Below, piece after piece: positions 1 to 10,345 of a stretch of 64,000 bases of DNA (the stretch's first letter is position 1; each line of letters opens with the position of its first letter). Below the pieces are notes generated by a model. That model worked only from the letters and a program-made list of their open reading frames with translations. It had not been told where the DNA came from and did not search any database. The DNA is from Oscheius onirici (Eukaryota; Nematoda; Chromadorea; Rhabditida; Rhabditidae): NCBI GenBank assembly GCA_932521025.1, contig OW051471.1:10354001-10418000 (forward strand). The letters run 5' to 3'. Position numbers and translations under genes: made by a program.

Positions 1-451
1 ATTACCTAAGCTTTTTGTTGAAAAACTTAAGCTGCTCCTTTCTTCTGTGTTCCTAAGGATCTCCCTCGAGTTGTCCGGTTTTGTATCTTTGACCATAAGA
101 TTCCTTATAGCTATTTTTGCTTCTTGCATAAAGCTCTCATTATTATTATTCGTCTTCCTAAACGGCCCTTTTTCAAACAGTCTCACTTCGCCTTCACAAT
201 TTCCCGTTCTTTTGGCAACATGAACTAATTGATAAACTTCAGTAGTTTTTTGTGATAACCGAGGTATCAAGTGTCGTTCGGATATCAAATTTCAGCAGAA
301 ATAGTCTGCCTAAGTTAGTTTTTCCAGCACAACTGAACGAGTGGTCCTGTAACTATGGCACAAGCTCAACAACGATTACTTTTGATTTGAACTCTTGTAC
401 TTTATCTAACCACTACTTTCAGCTTTGTATGCTCAACCACATTCAGGTACA

Positions 452-1353
452 ATGCTCTCCTGTTGTATCGCTCTGTCTCTAGTTCTTGTTACTGTGAATG
501 CCGGATTTCTGTTTGAGAATACAAAACACTACGGTTCTCCAATCTGGTTTGGTAAGTATCAAAGTACAATAATGATGATCGTATTGCAGGCAAGAGTAGT
601 TTTGAAGAAGCACCCATAATTGATCGCCAGGAAAAAGTTATGGGCACTAAGAGCAGCTTAAGAGTTGGGATAATCGGTGAGTGCTCAATAAAGTACTAAC
701 AGTCCAAACTTCAGGCAAAACCGTGGAAGAAATGAGAAATATACCTTATCGGAAGCCCAATATGACACAGGCATGCTATTGGTACGGCACTGGACCTGTC
801 TGTATGGGAGAATGTCCAGAAGGTCTGACGGAAATGCGCACTGCTTCCGAAGTTAGAAGATACAGATGGCGTTTCGGAGCCGATTGTTGGTCTGGAACCA
901 AGAGTCTCTGCTGCAGGTTCCATAGCTCAAGTTACTTTTCATGTTTTTGACTTCTAGACGTGGAGACGATGATAGCTGGCAAGGGCATTACCTATCCGGA
1001 AGAACTGGAGCTGTCTATGAATGCTATTGGAACTTCATTGAATACGATACTGATAAAAATAATTACGGAAGCGTAAAAGGAATAAAGCTACGCTGTGGAA
1101 GATTGAGATGCGTGGCCTTCCACGGCGTTCCAGACCACCTGGTATTTTGAGTTTTTTTTTCTATAAAAGTTTGCGTTTTTAGTCAACCCTTAAATCAGTA
1201 ATCGGAGGATCGAGTTGCAACACGATTGAAATGATGGGACTAAAAGGCATAGCAAATGCTGAACAAATTGAGTGGTACCCCCAAAACGAACTGTCAGACG
1301 GACAACCGAAGGATATCTGGTACAAGAGTAACTACGGCATATATGCAGATTGA
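452..1353 (+). CDS. Secreted cysteine-rich protein, unrecognised family
   Basis: Five exons read cleanly (452-551, 590-676, 715-916, 958-1141, 1183-1353), giving about 247 aa; introns are 38-41 nt with gt..ag ends. The ATG at 452 starts a hydrophobic signal peptide (Leu/Val-rich, ending near VNAG) and lies 6 nt after an attcag splice-acceptor-like site, which suits trans-splicing. The mature part has a striking Cys motif, C-Y-W-Y-G-T-G-P-V-C-x3-C, then FGADCWSGTKSLCC and RCGRLRC, so a disulphide-rich extracellular protein is likely. AATAAA follows at 1398. A degraded copy lies just downstream, so this is one half of a tandem duplication. I do not recognise the family and assign no function. 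Confidence 0.75.
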
Positions 1354-1403
1354 AAATTATTTTTCAACTTATTCCATTCGATAATCAGATACCTTTGAAT
1401 AAA

Positions 1404-1789
1404 ATTTAAAGGTTCATTTTTACGCCGTTAATTTTGAACATCTAAAAATTTACGAGCTTGTTCACTTCTTCAGAAACTGGTCCATAGCTGTCAGTCTGCA
1501 AGTACTTCGTCAACGTTTTTTGTAGATTCGCATATCACTTTTTTTGGGGACAATTTGTTGCTCAAAAGGCCAATAGAATTATGGGGAAGACAGAGAATCT
1601 GATTGTTTTCTTCCAACATGCTAGCGATACAATGGATCCGAAAGTTTTCTAGATACTAAATTATAGGATGCGCCTCTTTAAATATCTCTCCCTCGCCATC
1701 GATCGCGTCACCTCGCTTTCTAATCACACCGCTTTTATTCTCGATCCTTTTTTTAGTTTCACTCCTGCATTCCACAAAAACGTTGTTTC
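1404..1789. other. Intergenic, nothing recognised
   Basis: About 390 bp between the intact secreted-protein gene and its broken copy. AT-rich; no coding frame, repeat or RNA gene was recognised. The first exon of the downstream copy may begin in its last part. Confidence 0.4.
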
Positions 1790-2599
1790 TTCCACTGACT
1801 ATATCCATATTATTGGAAGCCGTCGACGGAGGAGGTATGGCTAAGGATCTGATGTACTACGGCCATCACACCACGTTTGGTAAATATTGTTTCAAGAAAA
1901 ATTTGGACAACTGAATTGCAGCTAAATCTCGCGGAGAGTTGAATATATACCAACAAGAAGAAGTCATGGGCACCGAAAGTATCCTGAGAGTTGGTCTGAT
2001 CGGTAAGTTTCATTTCACAGATGTGTAACAATAACACAATTCTGTCTTTCAGGAAAACCCGTCGAGAAAATGCTCTATATTCCTCTTCGAAAGCCCATTA
2101 CGACAGTTGGATGTGAGTAGTATGGAACTGCTCCCGTCTGCAACGGGAAATGTCCAGAAACTCATGTGGAAATGCAAACTGCTTCAGAACAAAATCGATA
2201 TGAGTTTGCTTTTGGAGCAGACTGTTATTTTGGAACAACAAAGAGCTATTGCTACCGGTGAGGCTGTTAAGATCATAGTGTTTCATTTTCAACTTGCAGG
2301 CATGGAGACGATGAGACCTGGCATGGACGATACATTGCTGGACGAACTGGACATAGATTGCAGGTGGAACTTCCTACAGTACGCAATGGGATCCTGGAAA
2401 GAGGAAAGTATTCGGTGTGGAAGAATTTACTGCTCTGCATTCTACTTTCGGGGACCTCTTTGGAATGAAGAGAATTGCCAGCGTCGGAAAAATTGAGTGG
2501 TTCAACAAAAACAGTTCTACTGACGGGCAGCCCGATGATATCTGGTACAAGAGTAACTCTGGTGTCTCTGATGTTCAGTTGTTCAAGAAATTCAATTGA
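1790..2599 (+). pseudogene. Broken tandem copy of the secreted Cys-rich gene
   Basis: Follows the gene at 452-1353 exon by exon with introns in the same places (about 1881-1920, 2004-2051, 2262-2299). The parent reads C-Y-W-Y-G-T-G-P-V-C; this copy reads C-E-stop-Y-G-T-A-P-V-C, because the Trp codon is TAG at 2118-2120. In the next exon the match runs through HGDDETWHGRY, loses 5 nt near 2349, then resumes in another frame (CRWNF, RCGRIYC). It shifts again near 2470 before KIEWFNKNSSTDGQPDDIWYK. The parent's last intron and flanking codons are missing. One nonsense change and two frame shifts make it a pseudogene unless the assembly is wrong at all three sites. Confidence 0.75.
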
Positions 2600-2940
2600 A
2601 ATAAAATGGTATTTCGAATTTTTTTACTACTCGAAAAGTTGTTCACCTGATTCCGAGATTTCAAACAAATCTCTTGAAAAGATCTGCAGATAACGACGAT
2701 TTTTAGTAAGGTTTAAAGAATGATGTGTAAAAATATATTCCCAGTTTGTTAGAGTAAGATGATCACAGTTGCTAAAGCTTCTTTTTTTCGTTCCTTCATT
2801 CTCCTAAATCCGAAAGCAGAGATGTGTAAATGACGCGTTGTTCGTGTTCTCGGAGGATACTGAAAGTTTTAATTCTTAAAGAAAATCGAATCCTACTTTT
2901 CTATCAGGTACGGTAGAAGTACTGTAGGTTCGTTCTTCAC
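2600..2940. other. Intergenic, nothing recognised
   Basis: AT-rich spacer between the Cys-rich pseudogene (+) and the paired-domain relic (-). No coding signal was found on either strand. Confidence 0.35.
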
Positions 2941-3432
2941 CTTCCTTAAATGTTTACAAAACCTGGCATCGTGCTCATCGGACGATCCCGGACAAGCACA
3001 GCTGGCAGTGCGGCACACCCTTGCCTCAACCAATCCAGTCTCCTTGTACCTGAAAAGGACCACCGTTACACTATCTCCCAGTTCGGATCTTTCAGCGAAA
3101 ATTAGCATAATGACCTCGCAAGCGCTTCCGTTTTTTAACATCTTCCTCTCTCCCTTTATTTTTGATCGTATCTGACTCGCGTGCCGCCGTGATATGCGTA
3201 GAGACGAGGTTATAGTGGCGGGACACGGTAGTAAAATTGGAAATGAATTTCAAGTAAACTGACCTTCGGAGGACCTTACTGACACAGCTGTGAGTGATCC
3301 CGAGACATTTCGCTATGTTGATCTTCTTCATCCCACCTTCAAACAGTTCCACAATTTTCTTTCGGTCACAAGTTAAGAGAGGGCGGCCTGATATGTAGGG
3401 TCTACCGTAGCGGTTTTTTGACGGTTCGACTG
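2941..3432 (-). pseudogene. Paired-domain (PAX/npax-like) gene relic with a 1-nt frame shift
   Basis: Two - strand exons are visible. Exon A (3432-3264) follows a ctcattacag acceptor and reads NRYGRPYISGRPL; then, one base out of frame (near 3370-3383), LTCDRKKIVELFEGG and THSCVSKVLR. Exon B (3049 to about 2941) adds RYKETGLVEARV. These match the N-terminal PAI half of PAX paired domains (GRPL-x7-IVEL, then HGCVSKIL-RYYETG), which binds DNA through a helix-turn-helix. The seven-residue spacing between GRPL and IVEL fits the paired domain exactly if one base is restored, so I infer a single-base deletion. No RED half or homeodomain is visible. A PAI-only protein would resemble the nematode npax genes. 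The frame shift could also be an assembly error. Confidence 0.6.
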
Positions 3433-3864
3433 CTGTAATGAGAAAATTTGTAAAGAAATGTTTGAAGAAGGCCCCTAATTTCGGAACTCAGAAATTGAAT
3501 GCTACAACTCGCTCATTGCGTACAACATTCAAAAGTCGTGCAATAGAATTGTACGAGAACGATCTGTTCAAACAGCGCTGGAGTAAGAGATTTCCAACGT
3601 TTAGTTAAAGATGTGCAGAGGAGATTGAGTGACATTTTTCAGTAAAACTGACACCAACTGGAAGTAGAAACTTCTGTGAAAGATTCCAAGATCTTTTCAA
3701 TCTTTTCCAGTCTATAAACGAAACTTTTAAAAATGGTCATTTTTAGAGGTTGCAAAACGTTGTTCAAATAGAAACAAAGAAACTCAGTTAACAGCAGGTC
3801 GAGCTAAAGTTTGTCAGCTCGACAGTTTGATTCGATCTACCGTAACTCCCTGCTCTGAACATAC
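3433..3864. other. Flank of the paired-domain relic, nothing recognised
   Basis: No frame with clear coding character. The first exon of the paired-domain gene, if it ever existed here, could not be found. Confidence 0.3.
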
Positions 3865-4240
3865 CTTTACTAGCCGAGTTGTGTAATTCTTGGTGGAGTA
3901 CAGCCGAAAGGAGAGGTGTGTTGTCTACTTGACTGGTAAGCTTCTCCATAACGGCTAGAGGACTAGTAGCCAAGTTGAAGAAGCTTTGAAAAGGCATGAT
4001 ACATTGTGGGACGACCATGCTGATAAACTGAAACATCGTTAGAGTCGGCAATGTGTCAAATAGACTAACCTGTTGCGGAAAGACGCTCATGGTACCGTAG
4101 CAAAGACGGTGTTGTTTCGTATTAATGAGCTGCCAGGAGTCTTTTGAAGGCCGCGCACCGACGCATCTATCAGGGGCCGGCGGGGACTGGCAAAAAAGAT
4201 CTGGCTGGTCGGTAGGCGCCTCTTTTTGACAGGAAATCAT
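3865..4240 (-). CDS. Unrecognised two-exon coding fragment
   Basis: A 150-codon open stretch on the - strand contains a probable 42-nt intron (4069-4028, gttagt..tttcag). Its length is a multiple of three, so the frame stays open either way. Spliced, about 4240-4070 joins 4027-3865, which ends at a gtatgt donor, so further exons are expected downstream. The product has Cys and Pro in its first third (SPPAPDRCVG) and FISMVVPQCIMPFQSFF after the junction. I do not recognise the family. A conserved gene fragment or a relic are both possible. Confidence 0.35.
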
Positions 4241-4501
4241 GATTCGAACAGTTTACTGGGATATAGGTGAATCCTAATGAAAATCTGAAGATACCTCAGC
4301 ATCTGTGTTTCAGTAAGACGTAGTCGTTGCAAACAATTGTTGTATGTGTACATATGTAATCTGTGGAGAAACTCGCGCCAAAAGTAACAAGAATTCGAGC
4401 TGACTCCGTGTTCGATGTTTTAACAGTGTTGCACCGAGATCGGACTGTGAAGGTCTTTTTTCTCATCAAATTTAATAGCTTTTTACCTTGAGACCCCATT
4501 T

Positions 4502-4580
4502 GCGGAGTCTGTCTGTACACTCGTCCATCCATGCAACGTACAGGCAGACTCCGCTAATCTTGCGGAGTCTCTCTGTACGG
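4502..4580. repeat. 17-bp inverted repeat (hairpin) plus a third copy of the arm
   Basis: GCGGAGTCTGTCTGTAC at 4502-4518 is followed after a 19-nt loop by GTACAGGCAGACTCCGC (4538-4554), its reverse complement at 16 of 17 positions. A third near-copy, GCGGAGTCTCTCTGTAC, starts 8 bp later in the first orientation. It lies between genes (4241-4907 holds nothing else I can support). It could be the edge of a mobile element or a folded RNA. Confidence 0.5.
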
Positions 4581-4907
4581 CAAAGCCAAATTCACCGATA
4601 TTCAAGCCCACCATTCTCTGTAATTGCTCTTCAGCCAGGAGATTTTAAGCCTGACAGCTAACCAAAGAGGCTAGGATATTGGACAGCCCCACGCTGTACT
4701 AAATTTCTTTGCAAAGTGAAATAACCTGATTTTTAATCAGTTTCTAATTGTACACATCGCTACACTCAATGTATGTACTTCATTTTCGTGAATTGTTTAT
4801 TAGCGACAAGGTTTTTGTTTTTTTTTCGTTGACATGTTTTTCTACAGAGGTAAGATCACAGTAGACTTAGGTGCCAGTGCTGTCTTCGGCTTTATTTGCC
4901 CTCGAAA

Positions 4908-6046
4908 CTATAAATTCTTTTCAATAAAAAGGAAAATGACACAGTTACCCACATAGTGTAACTTTTCCAAAAAGAACCGTCGGTACGGTGTGTAAGAAAA
5001 GATGTAAACAAATTGAGCTGTAGGTACTAGGCCTATTCCAATTGTGGCAAGGATGTTAAGCACGTCTTGCCGAAGAGAACGAAATAAAACGAGGAGACCT
5101 GCAGCTGGTATTAAAACGGCATATTCCATTAGCATAACCAAGCCCTGCAATTTTCAATTTTAATTTTCTTGGTAAACGCGAAAAGGTTCCCAAAATTTCT
5201 ACTTACCATTGCAATCAACGACGTAAAAACCATCTGCTGCTGCTTCTGATTCTGTTTGGATAATTTGTGCGTTCTGTTCAGGGTGTAGTAGATATAGCCA
5301 CAACTTGTCAGCGTAACAAAAATAGCTAATAATAACGCAAGAAGTAAAATAGATATAGGTATCCAGACAATCCAATTGGAAAAGCTAATATCAACGAGAA
5401 TAACTTTATCACTGTAAAGACCAGGAATTTCTATTTGCAGCTGAGAGACAGCCGCTTTCTTTAAGGTTAGATTATCGTTGAGCAAGTTAATGAAGATGAT
5501 TATAGGTGTAGGCGCAATTCCAGTGATAAAATACGCAGCAGAGTAAAATGAATAAGTGAAGCATTTGCCACGGAAATAGCTGTCTTTTGGAAGAAGTATA
5601 CTCATTCGGTAAAAGAAGAGAGGCACGACGACTGAACATGCTACTGAAAACATGTGGTTAGATTTGACGATATTACCAACTTACACAGAAAAACGTTGAC
5701 TACGATGGCAACCAAGAAGAGTGCAGAAAATCCGAGGTCGTTAAAAATACCGTCAAAACCGACAGCAAGATATGGAAGGTAAAAAATAGGTGTGGCAAGA
5801 ACAGCCATCAATATGAGAAGAATAAACATTCTTAACATGATTGTTGTTTTGATAAAAGATTGGAATAACTTACAAGCACATTTGAAAAATCATCATAACC
5901 TTAAAAGCGGTTGACAACTGCCTTGGTGTCTGGAATAGGAGTAAATAGACGCTCAAAAAAGTGGCTATGAAGCAAAAAGTCATTTCAATCCTTAAGCCAA
6001 GTTTACAACCATCTATATTTAAGTTGAAATAGGGATTTGAAGTCAT
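4908..6046 (-). CDS. Serpentine (7TM) chemoreceptor, Str superfamily
   Basis: Four exons (6046-5874, 5830-5685, 5643-5207, 5144-4908) splice in phase to about 330 aa with gtaagt donors. The start at 6046 gives M-T-S-N-P-Y-F; its two relatives in this cluster also have the TNPYF/TNPYY element before TM1. Later landmarks are P-R-Q-L-S after TM1, PLFFYRMSILLP, a long extracellular loop, KQNQKQQQMVFTSLIAM before TM6 and FSYTPYRRFF after TM7. The pattern matches nematode chemosensory receptors, which sit in sensory cilia and signal through G proteins. I cannot place it in one Str-superfamily class. It is the first of a head-to-tail - strand series. Confidence 0.8.
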
Positions 6047-6695
6047 CGATATCCGCTTCAAGCAAACAAGTTTAATGCTGTCGAGGCTGGCGAGCAGGTG
6101 CACCTTCTCATTTAAAACATCGATTGCTCTTTAAAACAGCTGCAAACTTGTTATACTAACGAGCGGGACAAAGACAAACACTCAGTGGCCAAATATGAAA
6201 ATTTGCCAGACAGATAATTTCTGTTAACGGCTATGAAAAGAAAAAATAACGATCATTTGTGGAGATTGTGAAGGAAATTGCTTGATTTTACTCGGGAAAC
6301 TTGGTCAAAATTTCGTATTCACACTACCACACAAAGGCATTCTTTAGATACCGAGTGAACTATGTTGCCGGGTTATTCTTCTGCCAAAGATCAAATTTTG
6401 CACCTGTGATCGGTAGTTAGGAAAACAAAACAAGCTGTCCACATTTTATTATTGTGTCGTTCCCATCTATTAATCATGTTTTGGAATTTCCCAGTTTGTT
6501 TATAGTTTGCGACAACTGTCATCTCTTTATTTTTTCCAGTGTAAGTTTGAACGCAAACAATTTAATGCTGAATAGTTTATTTCGTCATATGCTCTAGATC
6601 GCCGCACTTACAACCATAGTATCGCGTCGAAAGGTGGAAATCAAGATCGCACTTCCTTTCTTCTGAAAAAATGTTCACTGAATGCAACTACTTCA
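6047..6695. other. Intergenic between receptor genes
   Basis: About 650 bp separate the end of one receptor gene (6696) from the start of the next (6046); the 5' control region of the 4908-6046 gene should lie here. No TATA box, repeat or RNA gene was recognised. Confidence 0.35.
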
Positions 6696-8079
6696 TCATA
6701 CCTTCAAGAAGCATTTGAGCAGTACGGCCCTGTACGGTCTATAAGTGACGACATACACAATTTGAGCAAAAGGTAGTAGAGCAAAAACGGCTACTCCTAA
6801 AGCGTTGAAGATATCTGAACTGTCTTAATTAAGAAAAGTAAGAAAACTGTCACCAGTTCTGTAAGTGTGAGTAGTTAGGAGAAATATCAGCGTTGGTAGC
6901 AAAACAATGTATTCAATACTCAAAATGACTCCCTAAATTTGTTTAAAAATCAACTTGCGAGCTCACCATGGAAACGATCGAAGTGAAGATCATCTGATGC
7001 TGTGTCTTATTCCTGGTCGATAGTCTTGTAGTCATATTTAACACGTAATAAATATAACTTGAGCTGGCGATAACAACGACTGTGGAAGCAGACGTTGCCA
7101 GCAAGAGTGCAGTTAGCGCAAAGAGTATGCCAAAATTCTCCAAGCTGACATCAACCGCCAACACATCTTCGGAGAAATAGTCCGAAAACTCGCATTTATA
7201 AAGTAGATAAGCTGCCTTCTTTAAAGCATTATTGTCATTTATCATGTTGACGACGTAGAAAAATGGCAGCAGTATCAAAGAGGCTGTCGGATAGATTCCG
7301 ACAAGAAATAAGTTGTTGCCCCATTTGAGCAGAAAGTTTTGATTTATGATATGGTTTTTGGGCAGGAGGACAAAGCTCCTGTAGTAGAATAATGGTACAA
7401 ACATTGCCCAGACAGCTGAAAAGTTACGTTTTTGAAGAATCACTGCGTCAACATGAGTTTCGGTCAATTTTCCATCAATTTTGACGTTCCACCACTCATT
7501 TTAGACGTAATTTTTGACGACAAATCGATTAATAACAAGTAGAAGCCGAAAAAATGAGCATAGAATGAGTAAAACCCGCCGGAAATTCAATATTTGAGGT
7601 GTTTGAGGTTTGAATGCGCGGGCTTCCCAGATGGTTTATATCAGGTTATAATGGGACTGTCCCTTTAAGCCTTTACGAAAACGTGTAAATACAAGCGAAG
7701 AAAAACTCACGACCTGCGAAGTTTAGAAAGAGTCCAATTTGGAGTCTTATCGGAACGGCAAGCGTATCTAAAAGACCATATGTTGTTACCGCTGTATAAG
7801 GCAGGTAAAATACAGGTGTTGCAAAAATTGACACGTACAAAACGAATAGAAAAATCCTTAAAAACTATTATAATAATCCAAAGGAACTGTTTACGAGGTC
7901 ATTTGGTAGATCATCATAAATCTGAACGTTTTTGAAAGCTGACGAGGTGCGGTGAAAACTAGTAGGTAGAGGGAAACGGATGTTGAGATAGCGCAAAGAA
8001 GCAGTGTTATTCGTAGAATGACGTGAAATTCAAAAGCGTAGCGATTATAGTACGGGTTTGTGGAAAAGTTGGAGCTCAT
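6696..8079 (-). CDS. Serpentine (7TM) chemoreceptor, Str superfamily, close relative of 4908-6046
   Basis: Five exons (8079-7895, 7856-7714, 7415-6967, 6932-6854, 6823-6696) keep phase and give about 327 aa. Conserved landmarks are STNPYYN, APRQLSKTFRFMMIYQM, FVPLFYYRSFVLLP, KTQHQMIFTSIVSM and VTYRPYR at the C-terminus. The last intron (6853-6824) must be only 30 nt (gtgaca..ttaag): without splicing there is an in-frame TAA, and with splicing the product aligns with its neighbours. The receptor at 11953-13382 has a 39-nt intron at the same site and 4908-6046 has none. Intron 2 is unusually long (298 nt). Start chosen at the first ATG before the NPYY element. Confidence 0.75.
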
Positions 8080-8679
8080 AGACAAGTGTTCTGTTTGTTC
8101 CGACTCGACGATCTGTATTGAAAAACTGGCAGGTGGTAAATGGGATCAATGAAAAGCGGGACAATTAAAACAGACAGATGTTGTTCATTGAAAAAATTCT
8201 GTACGAAACTTCTAATAACAAGTTTCTTTTCTTTTACAAAACTTTCATATTGACACAATAGGTTTCATCTTGTTCCTTTTTTTATAATTCCAGAGAGTAG
8301 AAGAGGGACCATCGGCTAGACTGGGCTAGATTTTTTTTTCTAAAACTGTGGACAAGCATTGTTTGCGCGTCGGTACGATTAAGCGCCAACGTTTTTCCCT
8401 TTGACTTAATCGAAGCTGTACACAGAAGGGCACGGCTCAACTTTAAAAGAATGGGTTTAGATTTTCACTCCTGAATGTGAATTACCTAACAAGCGTGTCC
8501 GTGGGAATTAACACGGCTTCAATGTAAGTGTGCTCTACTTGGAAAGAGACTACACAATCAGGAAGTGAAACATAAATTGTTTTTTAATGTTCATGCCTCT
8601 GTAAAATATTCTGATTTATCTATGACAACAGTTTGCCGCCTAGTCGGTAGTTGTTGACTGGCAAAATATTTTATTAAAC
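8080..8679. other. Intergenic between receptor genes
   Basis: About 600 bp between the 3' end of the receptor at 8680 and the start of the receptor at 8079. No further gene or repeat supported. Confidence 0.35.
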
Positions 8680-9798
8680 CTATGAGAATATAGGAAGTAT
8701 GGATGTTGCCTTTTTTCTTCTGAAAAAGGATCCTATTTCTTCTCGGAAAAACGGGATCAGACAGATCATCGCAATTGCCTGGATAGTCGGAATCAACGAC
8801 GTTACACAAGTTCCATACATTGTCACAATGAGCGATACAGTATCCGATCGAATAACTTTATCGCGTAGGAGATTTCTCGTCAAGTCAAGGAGAAATCCGA
8901 CACAGAGAGACAGAGCCTCGAAGAAGAGAAGCTGAAATTTCTTTACATTAGAAAAGCTTGAAATCCTACGTAGATAAAAGATCTTTGTATTTTTGCCGTC
9001 TGAGGAGAGATCTGATGGTGATAACTCGTCAATTTCCAAAAGGCTATAAGACCGAGAATAAAGGTCAAAGGAACACAGACATAAAAAAATTGGTTTCCAA
9101 TATATGAAGTGTAGTAATACTGAACAAAGAGTTTGTCTATTCAAACGAGGATACCTCAAGCTGGCTCTGGATAATGATGAACACTGCTGATTTCTCAAAA
9201 AATTCTTGACGTCTTTCGGTTGATAATGTGATATCGACATCAGAAATGGGAGTGTAGGCACGTAAAAGAATTATCTAGAAAAAGTGATAAGAAATTGTAG
9301 AATAATATAATTCTTACCGAGGTTGGAAGCTGGATCAGTATCATGGTCACGATTGAAACTAGGACTTGGTTTCTTTTTACCTTGCCACCAAAAACGATGT
9401 ATACACGAAAAGCCATTCCAGTGGGAACCAAAGTATAGATGACATTGATAAATGGATACGAGATCAGTGTCAGCGCATAGCAGAAGACCGGCCCGAGATT
9501 GCTACCCAATCCGTTGTAGACTGCATATGTATATGTTACGTCTCTTTCAGTGATTGTTAAATACCTAAATTGTTACTAAAAGGATTTCTTTTTTGTACCT
9601 GATTGTCAGTATCCATGTGGCAATTAATTGAAAAAAACAGATGGAATAATATATTTGCATAAAAAGACTGTAGGCCGGGCTGTCTGCATGTCTTCGTTTA
9701 AATGTCAAGAAAATGACAAGTGAGAGTAGACTAGTCCCAAGAAAGACAATGATGGTCGCGGCTATTCGAACGGGAACAAAATCAGACGACGAGTGCAT
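8680..9798 (-). CDS. Serpentine (7TM) receptor, class not assigned
   Basis: Five exons (9798-9599, 9564-9318, 9274-9155, 9119-8970, 8931-8680) join in phase to about 322 aa; introns are 34, 43, 35 and 38 nt. The ATG at 9798 is chosen because the upstream codon is TTG. TM1 follows at once (IIVFLGTSLLSLVIFL). Later come FRVYIVFGGKVKR, a polar loop, QRSFIY-LLFFEALSLCVGFLL and a final helix ending FFREEIGSFFRRKK. The seven hydrophobic segments and basic cytoplasmic tail fit a nematode chemoreceptor, but TNPYF and SYTPYR are absent, so it is a different class from its neighbours. Confidence 0.7.
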
Positions 9799-10054
9799 CA
9801 AAAGAGGTACACGGGTGGAATGAGATGGTATTTTCCGGTCTTAGTCAGGCGTGAGAGAGTCTCATATAGAATTCGTCATCGGAGAAGACTTGGGAATAAA
9901 TAGACCAACATTGAAGTTTCCTAATGATAAAAAAGGTAGTATAGACGAGCCGGAACTGTTAAGGTATCTGGCTACTTTGATTCCCCGAATGGGCCACTAT
10001 AATTGCCGCCGCAGTTGACGGTTTGAACTTCTGAAATTTATCTGCTCCGTAAAG

Positions 10055-10110
10055 AGGCCCGGCCCGGGCTCGGGCCTGAGATCTCGGGCCGGAACGGGGC
10101 CGAAGGAAAA
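10055..10110. repeat. GC-rich repeat, copy 1
   Basis: A GGCCCGGCCCGGGCTCGGGC run in otherwise AT-rich DNA. A second version, partly in inverted arrangement, lies at 10280-10345. The interval 9799-10279 holds nothing else recognisable. Confidence 0.5.
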
Positions 10111-10279
10111 AAATTGGGAAAACATAGGCATTTTTCTGGTTTTTAGTGTTAAAATTGTGAAGAAAGACATAATTTGATACTCTATTATGCAATCCTTACT
10201 TAGTACTAAAACATACTAAAAAATCATTATAATATGAGTACCTTTATTTTTGACCCTACCCCCTTCCACAGCGAAGTCT

Positions 10280-10345
10280 GGAACGTCGGGCCTAGACGGG
10301 CTCGGGCCCGAAAGTTCAGGCCCGGCCCGTTCCCAACCCTGATAA
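10280..10345. mobile_element. GC-rich element end inserted in a receptor exon
   Basis: Read on the - strand it begins CAGGGTTGGGAACGGGCCGG, similar in form to hAT-type termini (CAGGG...). It abuts receptor coding sequence that reads IQKAFSSYQ and then turns into Gly/Pro-rich nonsense. Together with copy 1 it may be one non-autonomous element of about 0.3 kb, but I could not find a matching terminus at the other side or a target-site duplication. Confidence 0.4.
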
